From Patella vulgata (lineage: Eukaryota; Mollusca; Gastropoda; Patellidae), in NCBI RefSeq assembly GCF_932274485.2, contig NC_065883.2:14878222-14942221 (forward strand): 64,000 nucleotides of DNA, in the 5' to 3' direction. The notes beneath the pieces are model-generated. The model searched no databases and had not been told where the DNA came from. It saw only the letters and a program-made list of their open reading frames with translations. This document shows positions 11,776 to 24,976 of this stretch, in pieces. The translations under genes and the position numbers were made by a program. How positions within the stretch are numbered: the first letter of the stretch is position 1; every line of letters begins with the position of its first letter.

Positions 11776-14301
11776 AACATTACTGCCCCACATGGATTAC
11801 AAATTGCAATTCGGCTTGTGCCCTGAAACGGCAATTATGCTATCTTCATATATCAAATATTGCATTCATATTCATTTCTCATTCGACGCATTTAAGTATT
11901 CTTTCCAATCGTGTACGGTATTTACTAAATAATTGATCTTTTTAGATCTATGTGTACTTCTAATCAAATTTGCCCAAAATCAGAAGTTCGCTTGTATTTG
12001 AAAACTGCAAACCAGACAATCCGTAAAATTTGTCAAAAATTGTATTTATTTACAACAGTAGAACAAAAAACTTGTGGGTTATTTGAACTCCTGACATGGT
12101 AAGTGATCTGGGGTGTTTTAGAAAGAGTAAGCGCGCTCAACCCCATACGCAACACCGACACTTAGAGCCAGAGGTGTATTTCAGAAGTTGGCGTTACTAC
12201 TCATACTGTGAACTAAAATGTCTCTGAAATACCACATAAATGAAAATTAGACCTTAAATACAATCTGGATAGGCTACAAGTTTGCAATTACCTTTTTGTA
12301 GAAGAAAAAGCAACACACGTAATGTAGCTTCATGGGTCTTTCGTCAGACGTGGAGTGCGGGCCAGTAATTTCGGTCGCCACATCCTACGTATGACCCATG
12401 CATTTTTTCTTACTACATATCTTAGTAGCCTTACTTGTTGTCTTTGCTTCCACTCCACGTTGTGTATTTTCTCCTTCTTATCTATCTCAGTTAAGACGGT
12501 TGCCTTACCAAGAATAACAATGCAACAGTTCGTTTTTACATTTTATATATCATAGCCGAATACATGGATACAAGCATAGTTTTGGTTACAATACTAAAGT
12601 CATTCTTTCAAACCTCATCCAGCCAGATTCGCTGGCCGAGTCTGTTGATAGAAACTGTTACATCTTTTCCCTTCCAGAGTCTGGCGAATTCTCACAAGTA
12701 TGATAGTTGTGTACCTTTGGGTTTTCGACCTTCAATTATCTAATTGGTCAAATATGATGTAAATAATTGGAATGATTGGTTAATCAAGTCTAATGATGCA
12801 AAAGGTAAATATCCAATCAAATGTTTTTAGACACAATCTATCCTTGAACTTAGACCCTCTTTCCTGTTATTCTCACACTATTTCATAAACAATTTGATTT
12901 GCGTTTTAAATAAACTCATACCACAGCTAATATACTGACAATGGAGAATAATTTGTAAAGATAAAAATATTGTTTAAGCCATCTTATTTCTCTATTCCTT
13001 GTCTATAAATTTAAAAACAATGTCGTAACGATAATATTTCTACGGTAAATAGTTTTATAGTCGAAGCAGAATTGCCATTTGTAATCTATCTGGTGTAGAC
13101 TGTAGAATTGTAATTCAAATGATGTTGCAATAATATACCGATATAAATATATACTTGTCTCAGGTTTAAAAAAAAATCAATTATTTATATCTATCTATGG
13201 TAGCCAATCTGATTAAAACACAGATTCTATTTCGTTTCGTTTGTTTATAGTTCAAAATTTCGTTTAATTAGTCATAATAGTATAAAATTATCTCATTTTT
13301 AAGATTTTACATGCATTAATAAAGAAACTGAGTTTGCCAGTCTTTACTAGAAAAGTAAGAACAAGATATTTGAAACTCGAGTAAATTATATATATTTTGT
13401 TTCGAAAACTTATCGGTAACTCATGAAAGTCAAATGCCCTATCTCAGTCAATTTTTAAGCTACAGACCACGAATTTTGCACAGTTTCTAGTTTTTACATG
13501 TACAATAACATATATTTTTTCCATATTTTTTCGAGGGAGTCAATTTCCTAAATTTCTGAAAATTAACCCACTTGACATGGAATGACCCCGAAAGTATAGT
13601 TAGAATATACAATATAGTTATGAATATAATAGAATAATATAAACTGGTAATTATTGCATGTATAGTGTTTTAATAATGATGTATTATTATCATGTATTTG
13701 TAGGGAGAAGAGCTTTGTAAGTGAATTCACTTGTCTCTCATCCCTTTGATGATTTATGATCAATAAAATATGTTTAAATTAAAAGTAAAACTTGGATGTT
13801 GAGCAAATTTGATAATGATCTATGACCATAGAAAAAATTTAATCTCTAGGGTTCACCCTCTTATAACCACGTTGCTTTCAAACAATTTGTTAAAACAATG
13901 CTTTCGGCGAAGGGGGATAACTCAGAAACGAAAGGCTTCCGATTATAAATATTGACAGGGATCGATGACACAAATGCTTCAATCGAAATATGTAAAAGAT
14001 CCATTAAAAAAAATGTAATTGTCAACAGATTTTTTTAATTCAATTTGAAATCAGATGATTGTTGATTATAAAACTAATGTTGTTGGGTTTTGTTTGCTGA
14101 CACCTAATCGTGTTTGTACTGTAATTGTAACCCATATTTTGTGAGGTCATTTTTTTATTTAAAAAGATCTAATTAACATAAAATATTAATCTGAGATATA
14201 CTGAAAGTATTTGGTGGGGCCAACAACCTGGTTTCGCGTCGATCCTCGGGTGACCTCGTATTAGATGGACCACTTAGATATGATTCCTAGTGCACGCCAT
14301 C
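11776..14301. other. no gene recognised
   Basis: AT-rich sequence. I found no splice-supported exon and no repeat shared with the rest of the window. Confidence 0.5.
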
Positions 14302-14656
14302 TTAAAGGCTCAATACCACTCTTGTTGTAACTGAATACTATGTCCCAATCTTTATTCTGGTCAACAAATTGTACTATTTTACAATATTCCAATTAATTGA
14401 TGATACAAATTTCATCTTAACACATCTAATTTAAAAAATTGGAAAAATTCAACTAAATGATTTGAAAAGCCTGACGTAAAGCTTTTCAAATGTGACTTGG
14501 ATTTAAAAATATTTTTGAACCCTCTGGACAAGTAAAATAGGATTTAATGGATAATTTACACAACAGGTAGGACACTATCACATCTAGTACTTAGAATAAG
14601 GCTATTTTTTATTTTCTGGAGCTGTCAAGCCAGCAAGAGTGTTATTGTCCCTTTAA
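14302..14656. mobile_element. MITE-1 copy, TTAA-bounded
   Basis: A 355-bp element that recurs nearly identically at 27260-27615. The left end TTAAAGGCTCAATACCACTC and the right end (GAGTGTTATTGTCCCTTTAA) form a terminal inverted repeat of about 26 bp with four mismatches. The ends coincide with TTAA. It has no coding capacity. Confidence 0.85.
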
Positions 14657-17600
14657 TATTCATCGACTTACAAAGCATGTACTGCAAATATCGAAGGTAA
14701 AACTAGCAAGCATCCAGATAAAATTAAGAAGTCATCATTTGTTTGGGGAGGAGGGATAATTTCAACATCAAGGTGTAACCTAAGGCTTCCCAAACTGCCA
14801 TGGGAAAGCGAGTTGCTCCCAGTTGCGTGAGAAACTTTTTCAATATTTACCATCTACATGTATCTGTCAAATTACCCGCAAATGTAAGTCATAACAGCAT
14901 TTGTTTCTCCTTAACACTATCATATTTAAAAGCTAAAACACAAGAATTAGAGGTCAGTTAGAAAATAACCAGCCAAATGACACGTTCTTGGGGATGATAA
15001 AGTAAGTGCCACGGAAATGGCACTTTTAGTCTACTGGATTGAAATTTTTTTTTTTTTCCATTGAGACAACATAAGAAAAGTAACACGCCTGACGCAATTG
15101 TATTATTCTACGATAAAACGGTTTACTCTCAGCACAGGGTGTTTAAACAGTCATCATTATCCTAGGTCACTTGTTTATGTGGGGTTAAAAACTCAACCCT
15201 TTTTACCTGGGCCATTATTAAGGTGCTATTACTGTCTACCAACAGCTCATGGTAATATAATCTGATGTCCATAGCTTACAATATGACCGAGTGTAACTGT
15301 GAGTCAAATCTGAAGACTGAATATTTTGTCGGGCCAAAGGTAAGTCAAAACTTTATTTCATATGAATGGTTGTATATATCTTTAAAAGTACCGTAATCAC
15401 CCAGCTTGGTCTTCCCGTTTGTAGTGAACTAAGATGAAGGTCAAGATCTCAAACGAGACCGCCAACTGGGATAGGTCAATGTAGACTTGGAGGCTTCAGA
15501 AATGGCAGCTGTCAAATAAGGACTAGATTGGGGTAAAACAAAACATTTGAATAATGGGAATTTCGACGCATCTTCATATTTTTATTAGAAGTCACTCAGA
15601 TAATTTATCAAAGGAGTTTGGACAATAAATCTAGAACGTAATCAACGGCTATAACTATGGATCTAACATCTAAAACAGGTGCGACTTTGTAGGCTTTTTT
15701 GTCACAATAATCGAAACAGTGAATATGTTTTTAGATAACGACTTTTGCCTTTAAAGAGTTTGCATGGTTCTACAAGGTAATCAAAGACAATCACTCCAGA
15801 AGTAATAAAAGTATTTTGTTGAAATTCTATAATATAATTTTCAAATATGTAGTACTATGTTTCATAAAATTCGAATGCAAAAGGACTGGATTCACTAGCA
15901 AGTGGGCACGAACAGGCTGGAGGGCTGGGGTGGGGTGCAGATAATATACATCAATTATTGGGTGAATAAAAATATAAGACAAAATAACGAATGCAATATT
16001 ATTTATGGAAGAAATACAATGTGTACTTACATGTATTAAAGCAATATATTTAAATATGCAGCACTTTACAATCTTTCAAATTATTTATGTTCTACATGTT
16101 GCAATAAGTTAAATTAGATTAGGTATGTAGACTCTCACAAGCTTCTTAATCCACTCTAATTTTCTTTTACAAATTCAAGATGCTGCCATGTTCACATATA
16201 TACACATATATAAAGTTAATCAAAGTGGATTATTTCCAAACTGTTCTGTTTTAACAGAACTTATATTTAATCTTAATGTCTGATCAGATATAGAGCCTAT
16301 ATACATATAGTATATATAGACTTCTTGCATCAGATTGACAAGGTAATACATTTATATTTATAACATATATTCATGTTTACTATCTATCTTTACTGAGATC
16401 TCCAATATGTATACTGTATATGTATAATTATGTAAGTAAACAAGGGGTATACTTATATTTTATCTAAAGGACATCGATCTGTTTAAACATATTTACTATG
16501 GTGATAAAACGTTTGTTTTGGCCATGCACTGATTTGATCCGAAGATTTCAACCACTCTGATTTAGGTCAAAATAAAAATTCTTGATTTCATTGAATTTTA
16601 TGTGTTTTTTTGAGATGACAAACTATTATTGTTGAAATTTGCATGTCTTTAAATAAGATATAATAGATACAATAAGCTACAATTTAAATATAAATTAGTA
16701 AACAAACATGCAAACTTCCCCATACAACTCAAATAATATAGAGCTTGCCTCTTCACTGATCAAAATAACACATCACATCAACTGACAGTCCAAGAAGTTT
16801 AACCCTTTTTCGTCACAATAGTCAAAAAAATAGTTCAGAAAATAAAATTTAGAATGTTTTTGTACTTCTGCCATTTGTCTGCAACTTTTAATCAGTTCCA
16901 TTATATAATATTTTGTTTCTTAAAAATGAATTGGGTTGAAACTATCCAGGAGGAAATAAATATGTGAGTATGTGGGAGGCAACCGGAAACAACTTGTTTG
17001 GATTTCCTTTATAATTTATTTAGAAATATTATAATTCAGTTTCCTCTTTATAATTTATTAAGAAATAATATAATTGAGTAAACTCTTTAATGTGTTAAAG
17101 GAGTTGATTAGTTTTTAACCTTACTTTCTATTTATTTAAACTGTTCATTTTAATTGTTATTCTTTTATTTTCTAATACATTATGATAATTATAATTTACT
17201 GAACCATGAGGAATGGAAGCTCTTAAATTGACTAATTCTTCTAATTTTTACTTTGTATTACATGTGTATGTCTGAATGAATTTCACACTAAATTTTCTTA
17301 ATTTTAAAAAGAAAATGCAAACATGAATCAATAAATAAATTGGAGATCTGACTGGCTTGAGAAATCTAGTCATCATTATGCCTTTAAATCAATAGAAATA
17401 GGTAAACAATGTACTACAGAATATTTGACAGCAATCAAGCAACTAATAAAGAGTCTAATAATAATAATTAAATAATTGTAATATTTTTCTTAGAAAATTA
17501 TGTTATTGAGAAAATAAATTATGGTAATAAACAACAAAAACAACATAATTCAATCTGATTAATATCAGGCCTTAATACATTCATTTGCCTAAATAACCTG

Positions 17601-18605
17601 CATACTTATTGTCTGTTCATTCTAGTTAGAACATGGCTATGTGGCAAGCACCTGTTTCACATTTATGGTATATATATGATATATACCATGGGGTCATCCT
17701 GGGTGAAACAGAGCCAGTCCCTTATAAATCTAAGTCATGTTTCTACATCTAAAAGGTTGACAGAAAATCTGTATGGTCTAATTCAACTCAATACATAACG
17801 TTTCCTTCAGTTAATATTAAAGCTACATAAATAACTTACTATATATCTCTATATAATATAATCATATATATTTCTGTGGTATTTTTGTCAGTAGACAATA
17901 TGTCTATATGATTAAAACCCGGATAATATTTTATTTGTTTTTTGGGTTGTCCAAACTTCCTTAATACAGGTAGTACATTGTGACATTTAAGGACCACTGT
18001 ATCAACCATGGTTATGAATAGGTACGATTGAAGATTAATCTTCAGGGCTCCAAATCCACATAGTTTAAACATTTTAGGTCTACTGTTGTGGTAAGACAGA
18101 GTAGGATGTTTAGGGTTGAATAGCCACTATAATATTGCTGGGTGTCCTGATAATAACACATGTAGAATCAGGACTTTGGAATTAAGACCCATTCGAATGG
18201 GATTTGTGTAGGGAGATTTGTATAACAGCAATTGTTGATGATTTGAAGGACCCCGTAACAGTTCAAAGTCCTGTCCCATCAAAAATGTATGTCGGTCCGC
18301 CACTTAATACGAACTTCACATGGAGATCGGACCATCAAAAGAATTGTAAAACCGTAATGAAAAGGAAACATAACAGAATGTAAAGATCTAATATATTGTA
18401 CAAAAACAATTGTGTTTACTTTTTATTTCATATAAAGAAATCTAGGCCACAGACTAATATTCCATATTAACTTTCATGTTTTGTGAAATAAATGAACATG
18501 CAGATTTAAATTTGTAATGAAATATTATGATGTAACAAAGTTCTAGTCTTTAATTTTAGGAGAACACTTTTATCATAAATGTCTCCTTTCTCATTTTCCT
18601 TTAAG
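14657..18605. other. no gene recognised
   Basis: Long AT-rich stretch downstream of bZIP gene 1. A two-unit tandem duplication of about 40 bp lies near 17005-17090 (TTTATAATTTATT-AGAAAT). I see no exon with convincing splice sites. Poly-T runs occur near 15045-15058. Confidence 0.45.
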
Positions 18606-19002
18606 CGGTGGACACACTAGCCGAATGATTCGGCCGAATCAATCGGCGTCGAAATTCGCCTAGTGTGTCCACTGTCATTCGCCCGAATTTCTATTCGGCC
18701 GAATGATTCGCCCGAATCAAACAGGTTTGATATATTTGGCCGAATTATATTCGCCTGGTGTGTCCGCTTCGCCGAAGCATTCGGCCGAATGTAGAATTCA
18801 TTAGCCAATCACCACTCCTATTGAGAAGTCATGTGATAGTTTGAAGACATAGACGCCGCCATGTTTAATCGTGTGACATAAAAGGTGATGCAATCAACTG
18901 GTGAATCGGGCAAAGCATTCGGCTAGTGTGTCCACCCATTCGGCCGAATAAAATTCGGCGCCGAACGATTCGGCCGAAATGATTCGGCTAATGTGTCCAC
19001 TG
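18606..19002. mobile_element. MITE with CG-rich terminal repeats
   Basis: Left end CGGTGGACACACTAGCCGAA and right end (complement CAGTGGACACATTAGCCGAA) form a terminal inverted repeat. ATTCGGCCGAAT palindromes and the GTGTGTCCAC motif recur inside, giving many subterminal repeats. The CAGTG terminus suggests a hAT-like origin, but I see no exact 8-bp target duplication. Non-coding. Confidence 0.7.
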
Positions 19003-20827
19003 TTTTAGATTTGTATTGTAAGTTAATGAGATATTACAGCTGAAGCATGTATTTACTAGTAACAACCTACACTGTATCATTACTAACAACAATACAAGAC
19101 AGACAGGTAGTCATATATACTGACATCATCTATAGTCATGAGTATATCAAAACTAAGTCTAACTTAGGATTCCCACACCTTTAAGGTTAATTATAATTTA
19201 TCAAACATTACCTACATGTAAATATTGATAATTGCTACTTGGCTAACAGCCAATGGGTAATTTTAACACCTGCAGCCCATTCAATAGACATCAACCACTG
19301 TGATAATTGCCACTGCAAACTGTAGCCTAGGACAACTATCGTATTGCCTAGACAAACTAGCATCAAAAACAAATGCAGCTATGCATATTTTTATTGAATT
19401 TTTGTTTTCAAAATGCTACAGAGTGCATCTTTTAGGTCTCAACAAATGATGTATTATATTATAACATACGGTTTGTGGTTATAAAATTTAATAATGTCAT
19501 TGAGCAGGATATCCTTCATGTGGGATTTCAAGCACTATATAAATGTATTATTTCATTACTCTATATATTATTACATGATCGTTTTTATGACTACATCACT
19601 AAATTGAAAGCAGACTTATAATCACATGCATCACAACTACATGCCAAGGATAGCAACAACTAGTTACATTGTAGATCAGAGAAAGGGAGCTTCTCAATCA
19701 CCCTAATACACCCACCAGCAAAAAAGTGTTAAGATTCCAAAATTTTGAATTTCAATTGTGTTCTTTTCTTATAACCAAATAAAGAATCAAATTTCAACAG
19801 AATCGAACCAGAACTCTGACCTGTAGAGAGTTCTCAAGAAATTGTGGACGGATGACTGATGGAGTTGACAACAATATGCATCCACTATAAAGTCTTTGAA
19901 CGTCATTTGAGTGATTCTGAATCACTTGCAAACAATAAAATTATCAAAGTTGGTTCAATTCCATGCAGTATTTTACAAAGATACATGTACATACATGTAT
20001 GATGTATTGACAATTTGTCAACATCCGATTATCTACTGTTGGTGGCTTGATTACTTTTGATAGGCCTCTTTTTAATACGACTAAATATAAGCCAGTATAT
20101 TATCTAGAGTTGATAGCTTGATTTGATTTTCTTAATTAAATGTTAAATAATTAATCTGGGTATTAAGCCATCATAAATTAGATATTGTCTAAAAGATGCA
20201 AATGACAATCAATGACTTTAAATGTAGGCCTATAAAATAGCTGTAGAAAAGAAAGATAATCAGAATTTCTGAGTGTTCAGAATGTTTACTAATTTAAAAG
20301 AGGATTTCTGCCTTTGTTAAAAATGTAAATGAAAGGCATGAAATGTTTTTGTAATAATCTACATGTTCTATTATTATGAATGATTATATGTAATTTGTAC
20401 AATGATTCTCAGATAGTCAATCACAATACACAGTCCCAATTATATTATGAATCATGAACAAAATGAAATTAATGCAAACTGTCAATCATTCTCACAGTTA
20501 TATATAATATATACATCACCACATTTAATCACAAGCACTGTCATTTAGGCTGCTAAAGGGAGATAATCCACAGGATTTTTTAGTTTTCCTCCCCTGATTT
20601 CAATTTCATTCATCACCAGTCCAGAGAAATTATTTTTGATGAAAGAGAATTCTAATTCAAAAGCACTATTAATTATGCTGAAAAGAGATGACTTATATTG
20701 AGTTACCTCCCCTGTGCAATGTCAACCATTCATCACGGATACAGCATGAACATTCATTTATAAACAATAATAATCACAAGCCACAAAAAATGCCATACAC
20801 CACACAAAGTTCTTTTTAGAATCATTT
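19003..20827. other. downstream of bZIP gene 1; no other gene recognised
   Basis: May contain the 3'UTR of gene 1, but no canonical polyadenylation signal lies close to its stop; a minus-strand AATAAA lies near 19390. The stretch near 19520-19550 (CAAGCACTATATAAATGTA) resembles the 3' tail of CR1/L2-type elements or their SINEs. Confidence 0.4.
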
Positions 20828-21013
20828 TCATCGTGCACTAGAACTTGATTCTAACATGCCTTGTAAAACACGCTTTAATTCTTCTTTTTGCGAGTGACTT
20901 CTACACGAACTTGCATGTATCATTAATAAATCACAAAGTCTTTGTTTTTCTTGTTGAAGTATTCCCATTTCATTTTTTAAGCTTCTATTTGAAGATTCTA
21001 ATTGTTTGGTTTT
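20828..21013 (-). CDS. bZIP gene 1, coding exon 3 (zipper)
   Basis: Acceptor ttatttcag precedes KTKQLESSNRSLKNEMG. With exon 2, leucines fall at positions 19, 26, 33, 40 and 47 counted from the basic-region Asn. It ends ESSSSAR and a TGA at 20828-20830. The length is 61 codons plus stop. Confidence 0.92.
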   Translation of the reverse strand, partial: KTKQLESSNRSLKNEMGILQQEKQRLCDLLMIHASSCRSHSQKEELKRVLQGMLESSSSAR

Positions 21014-23675
21014 CTGAAATAAAAAATAAAAATTAAATTTTAAAAAAAATACCTACATGTAAGTTAAAACCCTTATTTTTTTAATAAATAGTCGTAGCAT
21101 GTTAGTCCAACACAGAATCTGTACAAAACAAACAACAGTTTGTAAAATATTCTACTGTCTTTGCCAGTAATTTTAGAAAATCAGAATTTTGCCTGCAATT
21201 CTATATTGCAGTGTGTGTAAAACTAAGCCTGAAGATCAAGTAGGCTTTTGTCAAATCCAATTCTGTCTGGTACAGGCTTAAATGTACCGTTCATGCTCTA
21301 GAATTCCTTCAATTAAAGATGCAAGATTGAGATAAAGAGCTGGATGATCTTGCTATAATAGTTCAAAGAGAGATAATGAAAAATGAATATTGATAATTTC
21401 ATTCAAATTACTTAATTCTGAGAGAAGTTGTTTCAAATTACAGCGTAGATCGTTTATTATCGTAGCAAATTTAGCCTCGATTGTCCATTTTTTTATCGTA
21501 AAATTTTTAAATGTCTAGGATATTTAAATCCATTTAAATCTCAGACATCCGATGACATGAGAGTTGATTATGTTAATAAATGTCTAAATATTAATTTATA
21601 TAACATTTGAAGCCAAAATACAGACCTCCAAGAAAGAGATTTAGCTTTTACCTAATGCATCTTTAATCAAGTTGTTACTGTTACTGGAAATGTATAGTAA
21701 ATAATTCAGTGATAATCTACTAAATGATAATACTATACAAGTTGAAAATGGATCTGGTGTATTTAATGTCACAACCTTTATAAAGGTCCATCTGCAGTGA
21801 CATAGCTAAATTATTGTAATTAACACTGACATATTTGTCTAGTTTGATGCTTGATCCAAGCAGGCATGACTAAACACACTTCAGCGTAGATTTACATGTA
21901 CTCTATGGGTCTGCTGTTTATTTTGAATACTGCCACAATCAGACTTATATTATCAAAAGCAAATCAATGTTTACTTCATTATCCATAATTATGAATTTTC
22001 TCTCCAATACAGTCCAAGGGAGAGAGAGAGAGAAAGAAATGGGGTTTAACGTCCACTCGACACAAACTAGGTCATTTCGGGACTAACATATGGTTTAATT
22101 TTTTTATTTCAATAATTCGCTTGCGCGTAGCAGTGGGAGGAAACCGTAGGACCCAGAGAAAACCAGAGAGGTTGGACAGGCGACCCTACTCCTTGTCACA
22201 TACAACCGGGGAATCGAAACCCTACCAGTTGACTCAATGACAGACCGTATGATACAGCGGGTGCATGCTAACCATTCGGCCATCCAACCCCGCACAGTCC
22301 AAGAGACTTTTAGCCCAAAACGTGAAGATCAATAAACCACCTCTGATTTTTAAATATGTATCATAGTTTGCTCTTTCAGCTAGCATCATCATTTGATCCA
22401 ACAGCTACACAGATCACTGCTACTCTTTTAACAGAGTGTTGCCGTTTCCCTATCTATACCTATTTATAATAATTATATATCTATTACTCCAAAAATCTGA
22501 CATCTAATTTCATGTTTTATTCGGTTCATCATCACTGAACTTACAGTTAATAAGTAAACATTTGTGTCTCTTTGCTTTCTTCGAAAACGCCTTGCTGCAA
22601 GACGGTTCTGTTCTTTTCTTTTCTGAGCTCTCTCGATTTCATCAGGAGTCATCTAAAAAAAAAAAAAGTTGTCTTAGATTTGGTGACAAATCATTCAGGA
22701 GCTCTATATAAAGAGGTGGGCTACAGGGTTCTTGCTCAAGCAAATTTTGTTAACAGGCTACACGTTATACATCCACTAGCAGCAAATAGTCTTTCTGGCT
22801 TTTCATGAAGATTTTCAACTTTTTAATATTTTTAAGTTTCAAAAAGAATTTATCTGGATTCTCAACTTGTTTAAAAACAAACAAAAAATTTCCAAACTCT
22901 GACTGATTACAAGGTTTCAGTAACAAGGCCAGGGGGCTGGGGGTGGAGGGGTAATAAAACCAAAAATTTGCGGTGTGAACTGTGAAACTTTCCTAGCAAG
23001 TTTTGACAGAATGTCTTTTCAAAACCCAATAGCAAAGGCAATAACTCTGCAAGTGTGATTCTAAATTTAAATTAAGATAGGGTTTATTCTTATTAGCAGT
23101 AAAGTTTGGAAAAAATCTCTCAAAATGTCAAATATGGTCGATTACACAGTCTGAAAGGCAAGGGCAATAAGTATTGGTAAAAACAATCTCATACATTCAT
23201 CAGGAGCTGAGGAGAGTGATTACACAGAATTCGACAACAGACTGAGTAATGGACTAATGGACAGGGGTGTTGGCAATCTAGGTAGTACAATAAAATGATG
23301 GCATACAAAAAATGTCTGGCAAACAATTTTTTTCTTTATAACAGTATCTGGAAATAATTTGTTAATAAACACAATTTAACTCTATCTTACCTCATTTTTA
23401 GCTGGTGGAATAAATTCTACTTTTAAAGCTTCTTTACCCGCTGCCACTCTTCTCGACTGAATCAGCCATTTTAATTCTTCTTTGATAAACTGGCTTGGAT
23501 CGCCAGATTTTAAAGAAGCTAGTGTGGCTACGACTAGTTTTTCATCTTGCACTAGGTTTTTACGACTAAATATGGAATAGGAAGTAACTTTAGTGGGCAT
23601 TGAAGAAACATTTATGCTATTATTACTATTCGATGTAGTGATGATGGACATCTTCACTCCCTTTGTCGCTGACAT
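20828..23675 (-). CDS. bZIP transcription factor gene 1 (192 aa, 3 coding exons)
   Basis: A sequence-specific DNA-binding protein expected to act in the nucleus as a dimer. Coding exons are 23391-23675, 22545-22652 and 20828-21013, all joined in phase 0 through GT-AG introns. Residues 1-95 hold a Ser/Thr/Asn-rich start, then 'DEKLVVATLASLKSG' and 'FIKEELKWLIQSRR'. The second motif resembles the ATF3/JDP2 block 'PLVKEELKFAIQ'. Residues 96-131 carry the basic region, with NRLAARRFR fitting the N-x7-R bZIP signature. The last 61 residues form the zipper: five heptad leucines counting from the last residues of exon 2, Asn at a core 'a' position, and a Ser-rich tail. An acceptor lies 10 nt before the ATG, so a non-coding 5' exon is likely. 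Basic region and zipper make the fold certain; the subfamily (Fos/ATF3/JDP2-like or ATF4-like) is open. Confidence 0.92.
21290..21640 (-). mobile_element. MITE-2 copy, degraded, in gene 1 intron
   Basis: Minus orientation. Shared blocks are AGATAAAGAGCTGG and CTATAATAGTT near 21335-21370, CCTCGATTGTCCATTTTTT near 21475 and AGTTGATTATGTTAATAAAT near 21560. Heavily diverged. Confidence 0.55.
22019..22293 (-). mobile_element. SINE-B with target-site duplication, in gene 1 intron
   Basis: Complete minus-strand SINE-B from its GA-rich tail to the head complement GCTAACCATTCGGCCATCC. The 10-bp repeat ACAGTCCAAG flanks it at 22009-22018 and 22294-22303. It lies in the intron between exons 2 and 3 of bZIP gene 1, in the same orientation as the gene. 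The frame across the head is not a gene. Confidence 0.92.
22545..22652 (-). CDS. bZIP gene 1, coding exon 2 (basic region)
   Basis: Exactly 108 nt between a poly-T acceptor (tttttttag) and the donor ACT|GTAAGT, phase 0 on both sides. It encodes MTPDEIERAQKRKEQ followed by NRLAARRFRRKQRD. Choosing the GTAAGT donor gives 21 residues from the basic Asn to the exon end, the same as in genes 2 and 3. Confidence 0.93.
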
Positions 23676-23685
23676 AATATTGTTC
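23391..23685 (-). CDS. bZIP gene 1, coding exon 1 with 10 nt of 5'UTR
   Basis: Acceptor tatacttcag|GAAC precedes the ATG at 23673-23675. The exon ends AAAAATGAG|GTAAGA. The 95 codons include the IKEEL block. If the candidate 5' exon at 28817 is spliced here, a TAG falls in frame upstream, which supports this ATG as the start. Confidence 0.88.
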
Positions 23686-23853
23686 CTGAAGTATAAAATA
23701 CATATATGATTAAAAATAGTCTACAGAAGGTTGGAAAGAAATAATTATGTAGTGTGTTAAGGTGAATATCACAAATAGATGGCAAATCGTATTTGGCATA
23801 TTTTACAAAATTTGTTCATATTTTTTTTTGCACATCTTTTCATCTAATTATCA

Positions 23854-23856
<3 letters not shown>

Positions 23857-23896
<40 letters not shown>
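23857..23896. repeat. (AT)n microsatellite
   Basis: About 18 AT units interrupted by one G, in the 5' intron of bZIP gene 1. Confidence 0.95.
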
Positions 23897-24436
23897 CTAA
23901 GCCAATAGCCAATTAAAATGGGTTTATAGATATTGTTTAAAAATGTTGTATAAATTTATGGGTTGTTCCAATAAATGCAAAAGAGCAGAAAAGGCATATA
24001 TTTACAAAATAAGTCAATATTGTTTAACGATTATCTGTTGAAATTATTGTTGAGTATCTACTCCTGGATGATCTATGAAATTTATGCAGTTAATGGTGAA
24101 AATAATTTACAAGATACTATAAACTCATTTCGATTCAGGGGTCACATGAATTAAAATTTTACATCAAGTAGGCCACAAATAAACAAAAATATGAAGATAA
24201 AGAAAATTTTTATTGATTTATTTGACTACAATCATTACAATTTTTAGACTGGTTTCCAAAATTGCCAAGATATAAATATAGAACACAATATCTCTTGCAT
24301 TACAAACAACTTAAGATATCTATGACATACAGTACAGAAGTCAGAGATTTACTGAAACAGGACAATAATAAATGATTTCCACTGCTGGTTTCTAATAATT
24401 ATTGACAGACGTCAGTTTGTTGAAATTTGTTCCACA

Positions 24437-24505
24437 GGCCACATGTAAACCCTTGGAGGACCGAATATGGCCCGAGGGCCGCATGTTTGAAACCCCGGCT
24501 ATAAA
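24437..24505. mobile_element. hAT-like element end, fragment
   Basis: Ends in GGCCCGAGGGCCGCATGTTTGAAACCCCGG, written here as GGCCCGAGGGCC followed by GCATGTTTGAAACCCC. This is close to the terminus of widespread animal hAT elements. A possible partner, CAGGGGTCACATGAATT, lies near 24136 but without an 8-bp target duplication, so only the fragment is called. Confidence 0.45.
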
Positions 24506-24976
24506 TGATTAACATTCACTCCTAATATTGGCTGTGGATGTCTATTTGGATAAGTGAGGATAGTTAAATGTTATTTAAATGGCTACAAAGAAATTATTTA
24601 GATAATCTTTATAAATGATATTTTGACAACATATTTGAAAGTAATCATTACTTTTTGGGGCTCTCCTTAACATCTTCGTTAGAATAAAGTCTTGAATTAG
24701 GTTGATCCGATTAAAGTTTGGTTTTAAAATGACCAAGTCCGTTTGTTTACTATCTTAGTATCTTTAGTTATATTTTGGGCTTACTTTGACAACAGTGGAA
24801 GACAATGGTCATCCTGTGACTGGCTTTCTCCATCAATTTTTTCTTTTGGGACTTTCATCCCATAAAACAAATCAACATATACATTTGTATACATCAACAT
24901 ATGATTGTCACGTGAAATCCATTGAACCCAACAATTCTACTTTTTAACTCAAATCAATGATTTCTAATCATTTAAA

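Larger units (their letters stand above)
23686..24976. other. 5' intron of bZIP gene 1, no other gene seen
   Basis: Contains an AT microsatellite at 23857-23896 and a hAT-end fragment near 24437. No other feature is supported. Confidence 0.45.

Noticed and set aside
20845-21036. Plus-strand 63-codon frame
   Set aside because: It is the shadow of the zipper exon of bZIP gene 1.
24136-24505. Complete hAT element joining CAGGGGTCACATG to the GGCCCGAGGGCC end
   Set aside because: The termini match only weakly and the flanks show no 8-bp duplication.
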